A stretch of 64,000 nt of DNA from NCBI GenBank assembly GCA_018399285.1, contig JAGYOW010000010.1, forward strand, positions 31,052 through 95,051, written 5' to 3'. Within the stretch, counting starts at the first letter, position 1. The number at the start of each line of letters is the position of its first letter. Below, piece by piece: positions 39,335-48,385 of the stretch. The translations under genes and the position numbers were made by a program. The notes beneath the pieces were generated by a model. It saw only the letters and a list, made by a program, of their open reading frames with translations. It was not told the DNA's origin and made no database searches. The stretch is from Desulfotignum sp. Lineage in GTDB: Bacteria; Desulfobacterota; Desulfobacteria; Desulfobacterales; Desulfobacteraceae.

Positions 39335-39575
39335 GGCCAGCATCGTGTACTGCCGATTCAAAGCTTCCTCAACCTTTTTTTCACTCGGTGATGTCTCTGA
39401 TGTTGGTGATAACACTGAAATTTGATTTTCTCCATCCCGATAAGGGAAGAAGCACATCAACAAATCTTTTTCCCTTTGACGGATATTCACACCATTCCTG
39501 TGAATTTACAATTTCTCCATTCAAACACCTGTCCAGATTGGACTTGATTTTCTTCTCACAAAATATCCTTACCCT
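39335..39575 (-). pseudogene. PAS-domain sensor remnant
   Basis: On the minus strand a PAS/PAC end is readable: KIKSNLDRCLNGEIVNSQEW, then VITNIRDITE, a TGA, and after a one-base shift KKVEEALNRQYTML. This matches the DITERKKAEEAL linker of sensory kinases. There is no kinase domain or start codon around it. The rest of the 39.1-39.7 kb interval shows no gene that I can support. Confidence 0.6.
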
Positions 39576-39702
39576 TATATTCAGCCACAGTTAATCCTGT
39601 GTTTGACAGATGAAATACTCCTGTATGGCCCCCGAGCCGGAATACGGGTTTGCCAGGGAACGGCTCAGGCGGCTGCAGAACCGGTAGAGCACAGCAGGAC
39701 GT

Positions 39703-40548
39703 TCAGATACGCAGGGGAATGCCGTCCAGATAAGACAGGCTTTTTGCCCACCGGCCCATGGCGTCATCGTTGACCGATTCCATTAACAGCCGTTCCATGC
39801 CGAATCCCATGCCCACCCAGGTGTCGGTGATGCCCCAGGCCGTATCCAGGGGATGGGGTCCCACGGCACCGGACCCCAGTTCCAGACCGGAAGGATGGGC
39901 TACCAGATCCAGGGTGGTGCCGTATACGGCGGAACTTTCCTTTTCGAACCGGGTACCGGTCACCCGGGCCGTGCGGGCCACCCTGTCTGCCAGGTTCCTG
40001 AGGCGCTGCATGCGGTCGGCTTCAGGGGTGCCCATTTCCACCAGATTGAGCATGGTAAATTCACTGCTGTGGCTGGCCCCGTCCGATTCCCTCCGAAAAC
40101 AGGACCCGATTTCGTAAAACCGCACCGGCCGGAAATCCAGGCGGGCGAAATCCTGCATCAGGCTGTAGAGCCCCGGTGCCAGCATGGGCCGCAGGCACTG
40201 GGTGTGATTGATCCAGAAAATCTGTTCATTCAGGGGATGGGTATCATGGATGCCCATTTTTTCCAGGGCCTTCCGGGTGGTGATGGTGGGAGTGGATACC
40301 TTTGCAAACCCCTGCTGCCGCAGCATCTCATCGAGGTCCTGAGACAGCTGAACGGCCCGGATCGGCCGGCAGCACGTCAGTCGGTCCGCCAGCTCTGACT
40401 TCAGGGCGTTTACCTGCTTTTTTTCAATGGCCTGGAACGCCTGATTTCTCCGGGCAGGGGTGTCCAGTCCTTCTGCCGCAGTAGCAGGATCGAGCCCCAG
40501 CATTTTCAGCCGGGCCGCCTGGGTGTCTGTCCAGTACAGCTTTGTCAT
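39703..40548 (-). CDS. pylSc: PylSc, pyrrolysyl-tRNA synthetase catalytic subunit
   Basis: A 281-residue class II aminoacyl-tRNA synthetase core corresponding to the C-terminal half of archaeal PylS, as in bacterial split systems. Motif 2 is FYEIGSCFRRES followed by HSSEFTMLNLVEMG; motif 3 is GMGFGMERLLM. It charges tRNA-Pyl with pyrrolysine. The start overlaps the pylD stop by four bases. It is the last gene of the minus-strand operon. Confidence 0.95.
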   Translation of the reverse strand: MTKLYWTDTQAARLKMLGLDPATAAEGLDTPARRNQAFQAIEKKQVNALKSELADRLTCCRPIRAVQLSQDLDEMLRQQGFAKVSTPTITTRKALEKMGIHDTHPLNEQIFWINHTQCLRPMLAPGLYSLMQDFARLDFRPVRFYEIGSCFRRESDGASHSSEFTMLNLVEMGTPEADRMQRLRNLADRVARTARVTGTRFEKESSAVYGTTLDLVAHPSGLELGSGAVGPHPLDTAWGITDTWVGMGFGMERLLMESVNDDAMGRWAKSLSYLDGIPLRI

Positions 40549-41405
40549 TTGTTTGTCTCTGTCCGGGCCGGTTCACACACAAGGGACGCGGCCATGGCTG
40601 CCACCCCGATCTCCAGGGTGTCGTGCACTAAGTGCGGCCCCAGCACAGCCGCAGCCCCGGGAGACACCCCCAGCGGAACCCCGGGAGCGGCCACCCGCAT
40701 GTCCGGTGACACCCGGGCACGGGGAATGGTATCTGGCGCCGGTGTGGCTTCCAGGATGAAGCGGTGACGGGAAAGGGCCGTGTCCAGATCTTGTTCAATG
40801 GTGATACCACTGGTTGGGCACTGTTGGGACACGGCGTTTTTCACCCGTTCTGCAGCATGCCGGTCCCGGTCCAGCAGGGCCACCCGGGCGCCCAGACAGG
40901 CCAGCAGGCCGGCGCCGGCACCTCCTACCGGGCCGCAGCCCATCACCAGCACCTCCCGATCCCGGATACGGCCGGCCATGACATCCAGGGCCGCAGCAAA
41001 CCCCCTGCCCGTGGCGTCCGAATTGTCCGTCACCTGACGCGTGAGCAGATCAATGGCTACAAACCGGTCATCATCCGCCATCATCACGGCATCAAATCCG
41101 GCTTCAACAGCTTCTGCCAGGCCGGCCACATCAGCCTGGTGCGCCACGATGGCCCGGCATCCCAGAAAAGTCAGGATGGCTGCCACAGTATCGCTGAATC
41201 GGCTGATCATTCCCAGGCCGGCCGTCACCGGCACCACACAGATGCGCTTGAGGTGCCGCCTTTCCTTGAATCGATCTTCAGCCATTCCCCAGGCATGACA
41301 GGCAATCCCCAGAAGAGACCGGCCGGTCTTTTTTTCCAGGTCCCGACTGTAGTCTGCTAGGCAAGAGGGGATATGACGGATATCATCTGGCTGAAGCCGG
41401 GTCAT
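40545..41405 (-). CDS. pylD: PylD, pyrrolysine biosynthesis dehydrogenase
   Basis: A 286-residue protein of the PylD family, which oxidises the lysine-methylornithine dipeptide and closes the pyrroline ring. The NAD fold shows VLVMGCGPVGGAGA, and the N-terminal half carries VVPVTAGLGMISRFS, a family-specific segment. It follows pylC by 13 bases and overlaps pylSc. Confidence 0.95.
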   Translation of the reverse strand: MTRLQPDDIRHIPSCLADYSRDLEKKTGRSLLGIACHAWGMAEDRFKERRHLKRICVVPVTAGLGMISRFSDTVAAILTFLGCRAIVAHQADVAGLAEAVEAGFDAVMMADDDRFVAIDLLTRQVTDNSDATGRGFAAALDVMAGRIRDREVLVMGCGPVGGAGAGLLACLGARVALLDRDRHAAERVKNAVSQQCPTSGITIEQDLDTALSRHRFILEATPAPDTIPRARVSPDMRVAAPGVPLGVSPGAAAVLGPHLVHDTLEIGVAAMAASLVCEPARTETNK

Positions 41406-41418
41406 GGCCGTGTTTCTC

Positions 41419-42687
41419 CTATTTTAAATGATTGACGGTAAGCCGGTCCTGAACGGCTTTTGGCAGATCCCGGCCCGCTTTTGCAGATTGCCGGACAGAG
41501 TCCCGAATCCGCTGGTAACAGGACCTGCGTTGGGCTGCCAGGTCTTGGGGGCTGTCTGCACAAAAGACCAGTGTGCCCACCCAGCAGGGCTGGTCCGGTC
41601 TAAAACTGGTGACCGCCTCCCGGCAGCCGAAAAACCCGGGCACCAGGTACAGGGGACCGGCCCCGCCCATGATGTGCTCGCCCGGAAACCGGATCCGGTG
41701 CGGGCCGGCCTGGATATGTTCCACCACCACCCACGGGGCCGGGGGCTGACCGGCTGCGGTTTCCAGACCCGGCCCCTGTTCCGTCGCTTTTCCTGAAACC
41801 GAATCCAGCCATGTCTGTTCCAATTCATCATCAGGAAGGCCATGAACCGGAACAACGGTTTCCGCCAGCACCTGCACCATGTTGATCCCCGTGGCCCAGT
41901 AAACGGCGATGGGGGTCTGGCTGGGAAACCGGGCATCGATCTCCAGCAGTTTAAGGTCCCCTTGATCAAGGATCACCTCCAGGTCCATGATCCCTTTCAG
42001 GCCAATGGCTTCGGCCAAGGTCAGGGCAATCTGTTCCAGCTTCATGACATACCGGTAGGACAGGCGGGTAGGCGCGGTCACCCGTTTACAGTCATGGCCC
42101 GGGTCCATGTGCAGATCCGTGACACACAGGGCGCAGTGCCGTCCCGGCACGCCCACCACTTCGATGGAAAACTGAGGTCCTGTCAGGTACTGCTGTGCCA
42201 CATGGGTCTCCGGTATGCGGCCATCGGCGAAATCTGCATGAAAGACTGCCGCATCCCGGTACACCGTCACGCCCCGGCTCCCGCTTTCCCCGTCCGGTTT
42301 GACCACCACGGGCACCCCGCACCCGGGCCAGTTTCCAGGGACCGGCAGGCCAAGTTTTTCAAACAGGGCATTGGAACGGCGCTTGGAACAGGTCAGTGCA
42401 TAGGCCTCCTTGTCAAAGGCCATTGGGATCTGTTTCAGCTGTGCCCACTGTTCCACCAGCTGCAGCACGGCCTGATCCTCGATGGCCGGGATGATCAGGT
42501 CCACGTCCGGGCACTCGTCCGGCACCCGGCACCCGGGGGTGAATTCAAAACAGACAAACCGGTCCGCCAGGCCGGCGGCCGGGACATCCCGGGACTTGTC
42601 GATCACCAGGGTGCGGTATCCGGCTTTCCGGGCCAGGTACACCACTTCCACCCCCTGAAGCCGGCCTCCGACAACGGCTATGCGCAT
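41419..42687 (-). CDS. pylC: PylC, methylornithine-lysine ligase
   Basis: A 422-residue ATP-grasp ligase that joins (3R)-3-methyl-D-ornithine to lysine. N-terminal nucleotide-fold VVGGRLQGVEVVYLA, ATP-grasp segments VVVKPDGESGSRGV and DLEVILDQGDLKLLEIDARF. Its start overlaps the pylB end by ten bases. The stop is TAG; if amber were decoded, the product would gain about eleven residues. Confidence 0.95.
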   Translation of the reverse strand: MRIAVVGGRLQGVEVVYLARKAGYRTLVIDKSRDVPAAGLADRFVCFEFTPGCRVPDECPDVDLIIPAIEDQAVLQLVEQWAQLKQIPMAFDKEAYALTCSKRRSNALFEKLGLPVPGNWPGCGVPVVVKPDGESGSRGVTVYRDAAVFHADFADGRIPETHVAQQYLTGPQFSIEVVGVPGRHCALCVTDLHMDPGHDCKRVTAPTRLSYRYVMKLEQIALTLAEAIGLKGIMDLEVILDQGDLKLLEIDARFPSQTPIAVYWATGINMVQVLAETVVPVHGLPDDELEQTWLDSVSGKATEQGPGLETAAGQPPAPWVVVEHIQAGPHRIRFPGEHIMGGAGPLYLVPGFFGCREAVTSFRPDQPCWVGTLVFCADSPQDLAAQRRSCYQRIRDSVRQSAKAGRDLPKAVQDRLTVNHLK

Positions 42688-43808
42688 GGTGCCGCTTCCC
42701 TGGCAGGGGGATCAGCCAAACGGCCTGAGCACGGATGCATGGCCTGCCGCCGGGCCACCCAGGCCTGGTAGTCATCCGCCGACGCCGGTACCAGGCTACA
42801 TTGTTCCAGCACAGGCACCACCTTTGCCAGGGTCCTTCCGGCGTCGGCAATATCCAGCTCGGAATGGGCCACCCCGGACAACCCGGCCCCGGGGGGAACG
42901 ATGGAGGTCACCACATTGGCACCGGCATCAAGACGCGCGGCCAGCCCGGCCAGGCCGTCCACATCCAGGGAGGCCGGGATCAGCACATCCGGCATCACCA
43001 GGCGCATCACGGCAATGGTCACCCGTTCGATGTCCCTGTCAGCCGATGCGGCCCGGGGCAGGGGAATCCCGGGGTGGGGCACAAAACTCATGACCCGGGC
43101 CTGGTCCACGGGAAACCGCCTCATGAAATCAATGGAATCCGCCACATCTGCAGCCGTTTCTCCCACCCCCGTCAAAATCCCCTCTTCCACCAGCAGGCCC
43201 AGGTCCCGGGCCCGGTATTTCCCCGCCAGGCGGCCGTGGTAATCCTGCCCCGGCCGCAAGGCATCAAACAGTGGCTCATTATGGGTTTCCTGGTAACAGG
43301 CGTACCAGGAAACCCCGGCCCGGGCCAGATCTGCCAGCAGCTCACCAGAGACCGTTCCCGGGGAAATCATCACGGGCAGGCGGGTTTCCTTTCCCACGGA
43401 CCGGATCATCGACACCCATTCCTGAATTTGAGACGGGGTTCCTTCAAGGATTTCCAGGTCTTCCCCCATGGTCAGGTCAATCAGGTGGACCCCGGAAGCC
43501 GCCATCTCCATGGCGGCAGACAGGATTTCTTCCCTGGTTTTGCGGTATCGTTTCAAGGCGGTGTTTTCCCGCCGGTACCGGCAGAACCGGCAGTGGTTCC
43601 GGCAGTGGGTGGAAAAATACAAAAATCCGTAGAGAAACACCTGGCTGCCGAAATACCGCTGCCGCACGGACCGGGCCGCGGCAAACAGCCGTGCCAGGTC
43701 TTGGGGATCCCGCTGTTCCAAAAGCCATGCGATGTCTGAAACGCTTGAAACCACGCCTCGTTCCAGGGCCGCCAGAAGGGCTTTGAATCTATGGGAATGC
43801 TCAGCCAT
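42678..43808 (-). CDS. pylB: PylB, methylornithine synthase (radical SAM)
   Basis: A 376-residue radical SAM mutase that turns lysine into 3-methylornithine, the first step of pyrrolysine synthesis. The cluster-binding motif CxxxCxxC is HCRNHCRFCRYR. Substrate-barrel segments GVHLIDLTMGED and SFVPHPGIP are typical. It overlaps pylSn by one base at the start and pylC at the end. Its stop codon is TAG, embedded in the pylC start region. Confidence 0.95.
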   Translation of the reverse strand: MAEHSHRFKALLAALERGVVSSVSDIAWLLEQRDPQDLARLFAAARSVRQRYFGSQVFLYGFLYFSTHCRNHCRFCRYRRENTALKRYRKTREEILSAAMEMAASGVHLIDLTMGEDLEILEGTPSQIQEWVSMIRSVGKETRLPVMISPGTVSGELLADLARAGVSWYACYQETHNEPLFDALRPGQDYHGRLAGKYRARDLGLLVEEGILTGVGETAADVADSIDFMRRFPVDQARVMSFVPHPGIPLPRAASADRDIERVTIAVMRLVMPDVLIPASLDVDGLAGLAARLDAGANVVTSIVPPGAGLSGVAHSELDIADAGRTLAKVVPVLEQCSLVPASADDYQAWVARRQAMHPCSGRLADPPAREAAPCA

Positions 43809-44176
43809 CAGGGCCCCGGGTGCCGGGTATCATTTTCCAGCATGGACCCGTGATGCCGTTTGAAACGGGTGGCGGCATATTTTTCCAGTTTCCATGCCGG
43901 CACCCTGCACTCCGGGCAGACCGTGACCGCCCATTTATTCCTGAGCCACCGGGCGGCCCGGCTGTTCAATGAATTGCGGATCACGAACTGTTTGTTGCAG
44001 TGGGTGGTCAAGGTTGCCATATCCCCCGTCACAGTGATGGTGCGGATGCCGTGGAGCTGCCCGGTGCGGGAGGGCCACAGCTTGATCTTATCAATCAGGT
44101 TGAACAGCCGGACCCGCTTCCGGTAATACCTGATTTTTGCGGATCCGGCCGGTTTTTTTTCCGTTGCAGCTGCCAT
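43808..44176 (-). CDS. pylSn: PylSn, tRNA-Pyl-binding subunit
   Basis: A 122-residue protein matching the N-terminal tRNA-binding domain of PylS, separate here as in other bacteria. It begins MAAATEKKPAGS and has the basic RYYRKRVRLFNLIDKIKLWP and the ending with two Cys (CPECRVPAWK). A longer frame begins at 44215, but that start lies inside the tRNA-Pyl gene (44192-44264); the ATG at 44176 is correct on that ground. Stop overlaps the pylB start. Confidence 0.9.
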   Translation of the reverse strand: MAAATEKKPAGSAKIRYYRKRVRLFNLIDKIKLWPSRTGQLHGIRTITVTGDMATLTTHCNKQFVIRNSLNSRAARWLRNKWAVTVCPECRVPAWKLEKYAATRFKRHHGSMLENDTRHPGP

Positions 44177-44191
44177 GTGTTGCGGTGACAC

Positions 44192-44264
44192 TGGCGGAGA
44201 GTCCGGGAGTCGCACCCGGCTGCATGGATTTAGAGTCCATGTGATCTCATCCGATCCACCCTCC
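44192..44264 (-). tRNA. pylT: tRNA-Pyl (anticodon CUA)
   Basis: Read on the minus strand, the gene starts GGAGGGT and ends ACTCTCC-G-CCA; these acceptor arms pair (one G-U). The anticodon stem-loop is CATGGACTCTAAATCCATG with CTA in the loop, and the T arm is CCGGGTGCGACTCCCGG. The small D loop, single base between acceptor and D stem and very short variable region are hallmarks of tRNA-Pyl; the order GGATCG...GATC also matches the Desulfitobacterium gene as I remember it. CCA is encoded. It lies ten bases after the flavoenzyme stop and fifteen before pylSn. Confidence 0.96.
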
Positions 44265-44274
44265 GGATGTCACA

Positions 44275-46740
44275 TCATCCTTTCACCCGTTTCATTTCCG
44301 GGTCATACAGCGGTGCCAGGGACACCGCCGCCGGAAAGGTTTTCCCGGCAATATCGATCTCCCAGATCCCTTTTTTCACATACGCCTCATCCACGGATTC
44401 ATCCGTTTCAATCATGAACAGTCCCACAGCTCCGCCCAGAGTATAACCGTAGGAACCGGATCTCACATATCCGGCCGGTTTTTTGTTGCGGAAGATAATT
44501 TCGCCATGGTAGAGTAGCGGGTCCGGGTCCTTCACCAGCACCTGAGCCAGCCGCCGTTTCAAAGGCCCGGCCGCTTTTCTGTCGAGACATGCCTGTTTTC
44601 CGATAAAATCCCCCGGTTTGTCCAGCCGGACAGTGAAACCGAGGCCGGCTTCGTAAGGATCCTCTGTGTTGTCCATGTCATGCCCGTAATCCCGGTATCC
44701 CTTTTCCAGGCGCAGGCTGCCCAGGGCCTTTAACCCGGCATGGGTGAGGCCGAAGGCCTTTCCTGCCTCCACCAGGGTGTCATACACGTGCACGGCCTGT
44801 TCTGCTGGGATATACAGTTCATAGCCCAGTTCCCCCACATAGGTGATGCGCACGCACAACACCCGGCCGTATCCGATGGCGATCTCCTGTGCATGCCGGA
44901 AGGGAAACACGGCATTGGACAGATCCGTGTCCGTGACCGACTGGAGCAGCTCCCTTGACCGGGGTCCCTGGACATTCAGCTGGGCATAGGCCGAGGTCAT
45001 GTCCGTGACAAAGGCATGGGCGTCTTCCGGGATGTGCCGCCGTATCCAGGCCAGTGCATGGCGGTGGATGGTGTCGGTCACCACCACGAAAAACCGGTCC
45101 GGCGCCAGTTTGGTGATGGTCAGGTCCGCCATCAGCTGACCCTCTTTGTTCAGGCACGTGGTATAGGTGATCCGGCCATCCGGGCCGTTCACGGCATTGG
45201 CACAGATATAATCGAGCACCCTGCCGCTGTCTTTTCCCTGGACCAGGAATTTGGGCATGAACGACATGTCCATGAGCACCACGTTTTCCCGGGTGGCCCG
45301 GTGCTCCGCCTCCCAGAAAGAGAACCAGGGTTCCCGGCCCCAGGAGTGGTTTTCAATCACCGGCTGTTGACCGGCCGGGGCAAACCAGTCCGCCCCTTCC
45401 CAGCCGCTGACATCCCTGAAGTACGCGCCGTTCTGTTTGAGCCGGTCATAAACGGCCGATGTCTTGGCCCCCCGGGCGGTTTTCATGGACTGATAGGGAT
45501 AATGACACTGGTATACCATGCCCAGGGATTCCACGGTGCGGTGCCGCCGGTATTCAGGATTGTTCTGGAAGGGGTGCAGCCGGGCCATGTTGAATCCCGT
45601 GATATCACACTGGGGGTTGCCGGTCAGAATCCACCTGGCCATCATCTGGCCGAGACCCGGCCCCATGATGATGCCCACGGAATTCAGCCCGGCCGTCACA
45701 AAATAGTTTTTCACCTCCGGGGCCTCGCCGATGACGGCCTGGAGATCCGGGGTAAAGCTTTCCGGGCCGCAGAAAAACTTTTTCACGCCCAGTTCCAGGG
45801 TCACGGGCACCCGGGACATGGCTTTTTCCAGGAACGGCCCCATACGATCCCAGTCCGGTTCGATCTCGCCGAATGTGAAATCTTCCGGAACCCGGCCGAT
45901 TTTCCAGGGGGCGCACACCGGTTCGAACAGCCCGATCATAAGCCCCCCCACCTCTTCTCTGTAATACCCGTAATGGGAAGGGTCTTCCAGCACGGGCATG
46001 TTTTTGGGGATATTGTCCAGCTCTTCCGTGATCAGGTAATAGTGCTCCGCCGCCTGATTGGGGATGGTGATGCCGTCTACGGCCCCCAGCTGCCTTGCCC
46101 ACATGCCGGCGCAGTTAACCACGGTTTCGGCCTGGATATCCCCCAGGGCCGTCTTCACCCCGGCCACAGCCCCGTTTTTCTGGATGATCCCGGTCACGGG
46201 CGTTTTTTCGATGATGGTCACCCCGAAATTCCGGGCGCCTCTGGCCAAGGCCATGGTGGCGTCCACGGGATTGACCCGGCCGTCTTCCTTCACATAGAAC
46301 CCGGCCAGCAGGTCATCCACCCGGGCCAGGGGAAACAGGTCCCTGATCTCTTTCGGCGATATTTCATGCACATCCACCCCGCAGTAGCGGTTAAAGGCCG
46401 CCACCCGGCGGTATTCCTCCAGCCGGTCCCGGTTGGCGGCCGCCTCGATGAACCCCACGGGCGTAAACCCCGTGGACAGCCCGGTTTCTTTTTCCAGCCG
46501 GGCATAAAGGTCCCGGCCGTACAGCCGCATCTGTGTGGCGGTTTCAGACAACGATCCAAACGTGACCATGAGCCCGGCCGCATGCCAGGTGGTCCCGCTG
46601 GTCAGTTCATCCTTCTCCAGGAGCACCACCTCCTGGCACCCCATCTGTCCCAGGTGATAGGCAATGCTGCACCCGATAATTCCTCCGCCGATAATGACCA
46701 CCCGGGCATGTCCAGGCAGGTCTGTCCGCTGTTTTTCCAT
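44275..46740 (-). CDS. Dimethylglycine/sarcosine dehydrogenase-like flavoprotein
   Basis: An 821-residue protein with a DAO-type FAD domain followed by GcvT-like folate-binding domains, the layout of dimethylglycine and sarcosine dehydrogenases. The FAD loop is IIGGGIIGCSIAYHLG. TTWHAAGL near residue 50 contains the His that binds FAD covalently in mammalian dimethylglycine dehydrogenase. The C-terminal half has YVGELGYELYIP and LRLEKGYRDYGHD, typical of GcvT. It lies 34 bases after mttB and ten before tRNA-Pyl, so it probably oxidises an N-methyl group of the same substrate family. The electron acceptor is unknown. Confidence 0.88.
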   Translation of the reverse strand: MEKQRTDLPGHARVVIIGGGIIGCSIAYHLGQMGCQEVVLLEKDELTSGTTWHAAGLMVTFGSLSETATQMRLYGRDLYARLEKETGLSTGFTPVGFIEAAANRDRLEEYRRVAAFNRYCGVDVHEISPKEIRDLFPLARVDDLLAGFYVKEDGRVNPVDATMALARGARNFGVTIIEKTPVTGIIQKNGAVAGVKTALGDIQAETVVNCAGMWARQLGAVDGITIPNQAAEHYYLITEELDNIPKNMPVLEDPSHYGYYREEVGGLMIGLFEPVCAPWKIGRVPEDFTFGEIEPDWDRMGPFLEKAMSRVPVTLELGVKKFFCGPESFTPDLQAVIGEAPEVKNYFVTAGLNSVGIIMGPGLGQMMARWILTGNPQCDITGFNMARLHPFQNNPEYRRHRTVESLGMVYQCHYPYQSMKTARGAKTSAVYDRLKQNGAYFRDVSGWEGADWFAPAGQQPVIENHSWGREPWFSFWEAEHRATRENVVLMDMSFMPKFLVQGKDSGRVLDYICANAVNGPDGRITYTTCLNKEGQLMADLTITKLAPDRFFVVVTDTIHRHALAWIRRHIPEDAHAFVTDMTSAYAQLNVQGPRSRELLQSVTDTDLSNAVFPFRHAQEIAIGYGRVLCVRITYVGELGYELYIPAEQAVHVYDTLVEAGKAFGLTHAGLKALGSLRLEKGYRDYGHDMDNTEDPYEAGLGFTVRLDKPGDFIGKQACLDRKAAGPLKRRLAQVLVKDPDPLLYHGEIIFRNKKPAGYVRSGSYGYTLGGAVGLFMIETDESVDEAYVKKGIWEIDIAGKTFPAAVSLAPLYDPEMKRVKG

Positions 46741-46774
46741 ATGTGCCTGTGTCCTTGTTTCTGCGCTGTGTCTG

Positions 46775-48253
46775 TTACATTTTCGGGGAAATCCCCATCT
46801 GTTTTTCCGTTTCTTCTACAATGACCCTGATCGATGCCAACACTTCCTCAGGCAGTGATTCCGGCCGGTGGTTTTCCAGGATATGCCGCACCTTTGTCAT
46901 GGCCCGTTCATACGCGGTGGTGGCGCCTGCTTTTTCCCAGGATCCCCGCATTTTCCGATCGATCAGTTCCGGTTTCGACTGCTGCCTCATATACTTGAAT
47001 GTGTGGGGGTGCATGAGAAAATCACCGCTCGATCCAATCTCCTTGATGGGATCGATGGCCAGTGTATCATCATTCACGGGAATGCCCTGAATGGTATGTC
47101 TGATCATACGCACAAACTCACAGTCAAGCACCAGCTGGCCGTAATCAAAGGTGATGCCGCTTTCAAGCATCCCCGGACCGTAAATCATATTGGCACCTGC
47201 CAATGCGGGTATCAGTCCGGTGAGTGTCTTTTCATGGCCAGTCTGGACATCGGATATTTTGCTGTCGCCCTACCCGCCCGCCACGTAACTGGGCAGGGCA
47301 TAGTACCTGGCCAGGCGCGCCACGGCCCCGGATATCACGGCACATTCCGGGGTGCCCACGCTGGCGGATGCCAGCTTCAGATCCATGGCCGTGGTGGAGC
47401 TGCCGTAAATCACGGGCGACCCTTTCCGGGTCAGCTGGGCCAGGGTAATGCCGGACAGAACCTCGGCATTATGGTTCACCAGGGTCCCGGCCAGGGTGAC
47501 CGGGGCCGTGCCGCCGGCCATGGCCATGGACAGGATGTTGCACACCACATTGTTTTTTGCCGCCGTCATGATGATGTCGCAGCAGTCAGTGATCAGTTTC
47601 AACGGGCTTACCGGGCAGGTGGTGAACGACACGATGGGCCGCCGCTGAAATGCCTTCACCCCGCCGGCAATGGCCTGTGCCATTTGAATGATCTTTTCCA
47701 GGAACCCGCCGTTGCCCGGCCCGAAGGCGCAGTGCTTGGAGGTATTGGTCAGGTAGGCTTCCGCATTGTGCAAAGGCACGGTGCGCTGATCCACATCATG
47801 AGCCCCCAGGGCTTTTTCACAGAAATCGATCTCATCCAGATAATCGATCACCCGGGCCGAATCCACCAGATCCTGTTTGTTCGGAACCCGGTTTTCTCCG
47901 GTATAGGGATCATTGACCATGACCCCCTCGCTGAAATTGGTAAAATGAACCCGGGTGCCTTCCAGTACGATGTCATGGGCGGGATTGCGCGCGTAAAGCA
48001 CCACCTTGGAAGGGGCCGACCTGATGGCATCTTCCACCACATGGGGAGGAATGCGGACATTTTTTATGTCCCGGTCAACCACGCACCCCCCTTTTTCAAA
48101 ACAGCTCAGAGCTGCCTTATCCTCCACAAACACCCCGGTCTCATTGAGCACCTCCAGGGTTCCGTAATGGATCTCCTCCAGTTCGTCATCTGTCAGGATA
48201 TTGAGACTCAGCCCGGATCTGTGCCGCCTTCCTGCCTGAAAATTTCGTTTCAT
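46775..48253 (-). CDS. mttB: Trimethylamine methyltransferase MttB with in-frame amber (pyrrolysine)
   Basis: 493 codons including the TAA stop, interrupted by one TAG at 47270-47272 (codon 328). Before it the frame reads YALPSYVAGG, after it GDSKISDVQTGHEKTL, the expected surroundings of pyrrolysine in MttB (AGG-Pyl-xDSK). Translated through, the 492-residue product has the length of trimethylamine:corrinoid methyltransferases. These pass a methyl group from trimethylamine or a related amine to a corrinoid protein; no mttC is present here. It is the first gene of the operon that also encodes the full pyrrolysine machinery. Without readthrough the gene would look like two fragments. Confidence 0.95.
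47270..47272 (-). other. Amber codon read as pyrrolysine in mttB
   Basis: CTA on the plus strand, TAG in the mttB frame, with homology continuing on both sides and tRNA-Pyl, PylSn and PylSc encoded in the same operon. Confidence 0.93.
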
Positions 48254-48346
48254 CTGATTTTCCCCTCGCCGTCATGTGTCTCTGATTTTCCCCCATGCCC
48301 GCTTCACAAAAAAATCTCCCGGAGCGCGTGCAGGCGATATTAATTC

Positions 48347-48375
48347 TTGACATCCCTACAAAACCTTTATAGATT
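48347..48375 (+). promoter_or_regulatory. Promoter for the transporter arm
   Basis: TTGACA at 48347-48352 with TATAGA at 48368 (15-base spacer) or TAGATT at 48370 (17-base spacer). It points toward the substrate-binding protein gene, just upstream of a palindromic operator candidate. Confidence 0.45.
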
Positions 48376-48385
48376 TGTCAATCAA

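Noticed and set aside
44177..44215. Longer N-terminus for PylSn
   Set aside because: The upstream start would lie inside the tRNA-Pyl gene.
45016..46824. A 602-codon open frame on the plus strand opposite the flavoenzyme gene
   Set aside because: It is the antisense shadow of a well-supported gene in G+C-rich DNA; its translation is rich in Gly, His, Pro and Arg and matches no family.
46775..48253. mttB as two adjacent genes or a pseudogene
   Set aside because: The only interruption is TAG in the known pyrrolysine position, and the full pyrrolysine machinery is encoded next to it.
46868..48343. A 491-codon plus-strand frame opposite mttB
   Set aside because: Same kind of shadow; it spans the amber site because the complementary strand has no stop there.
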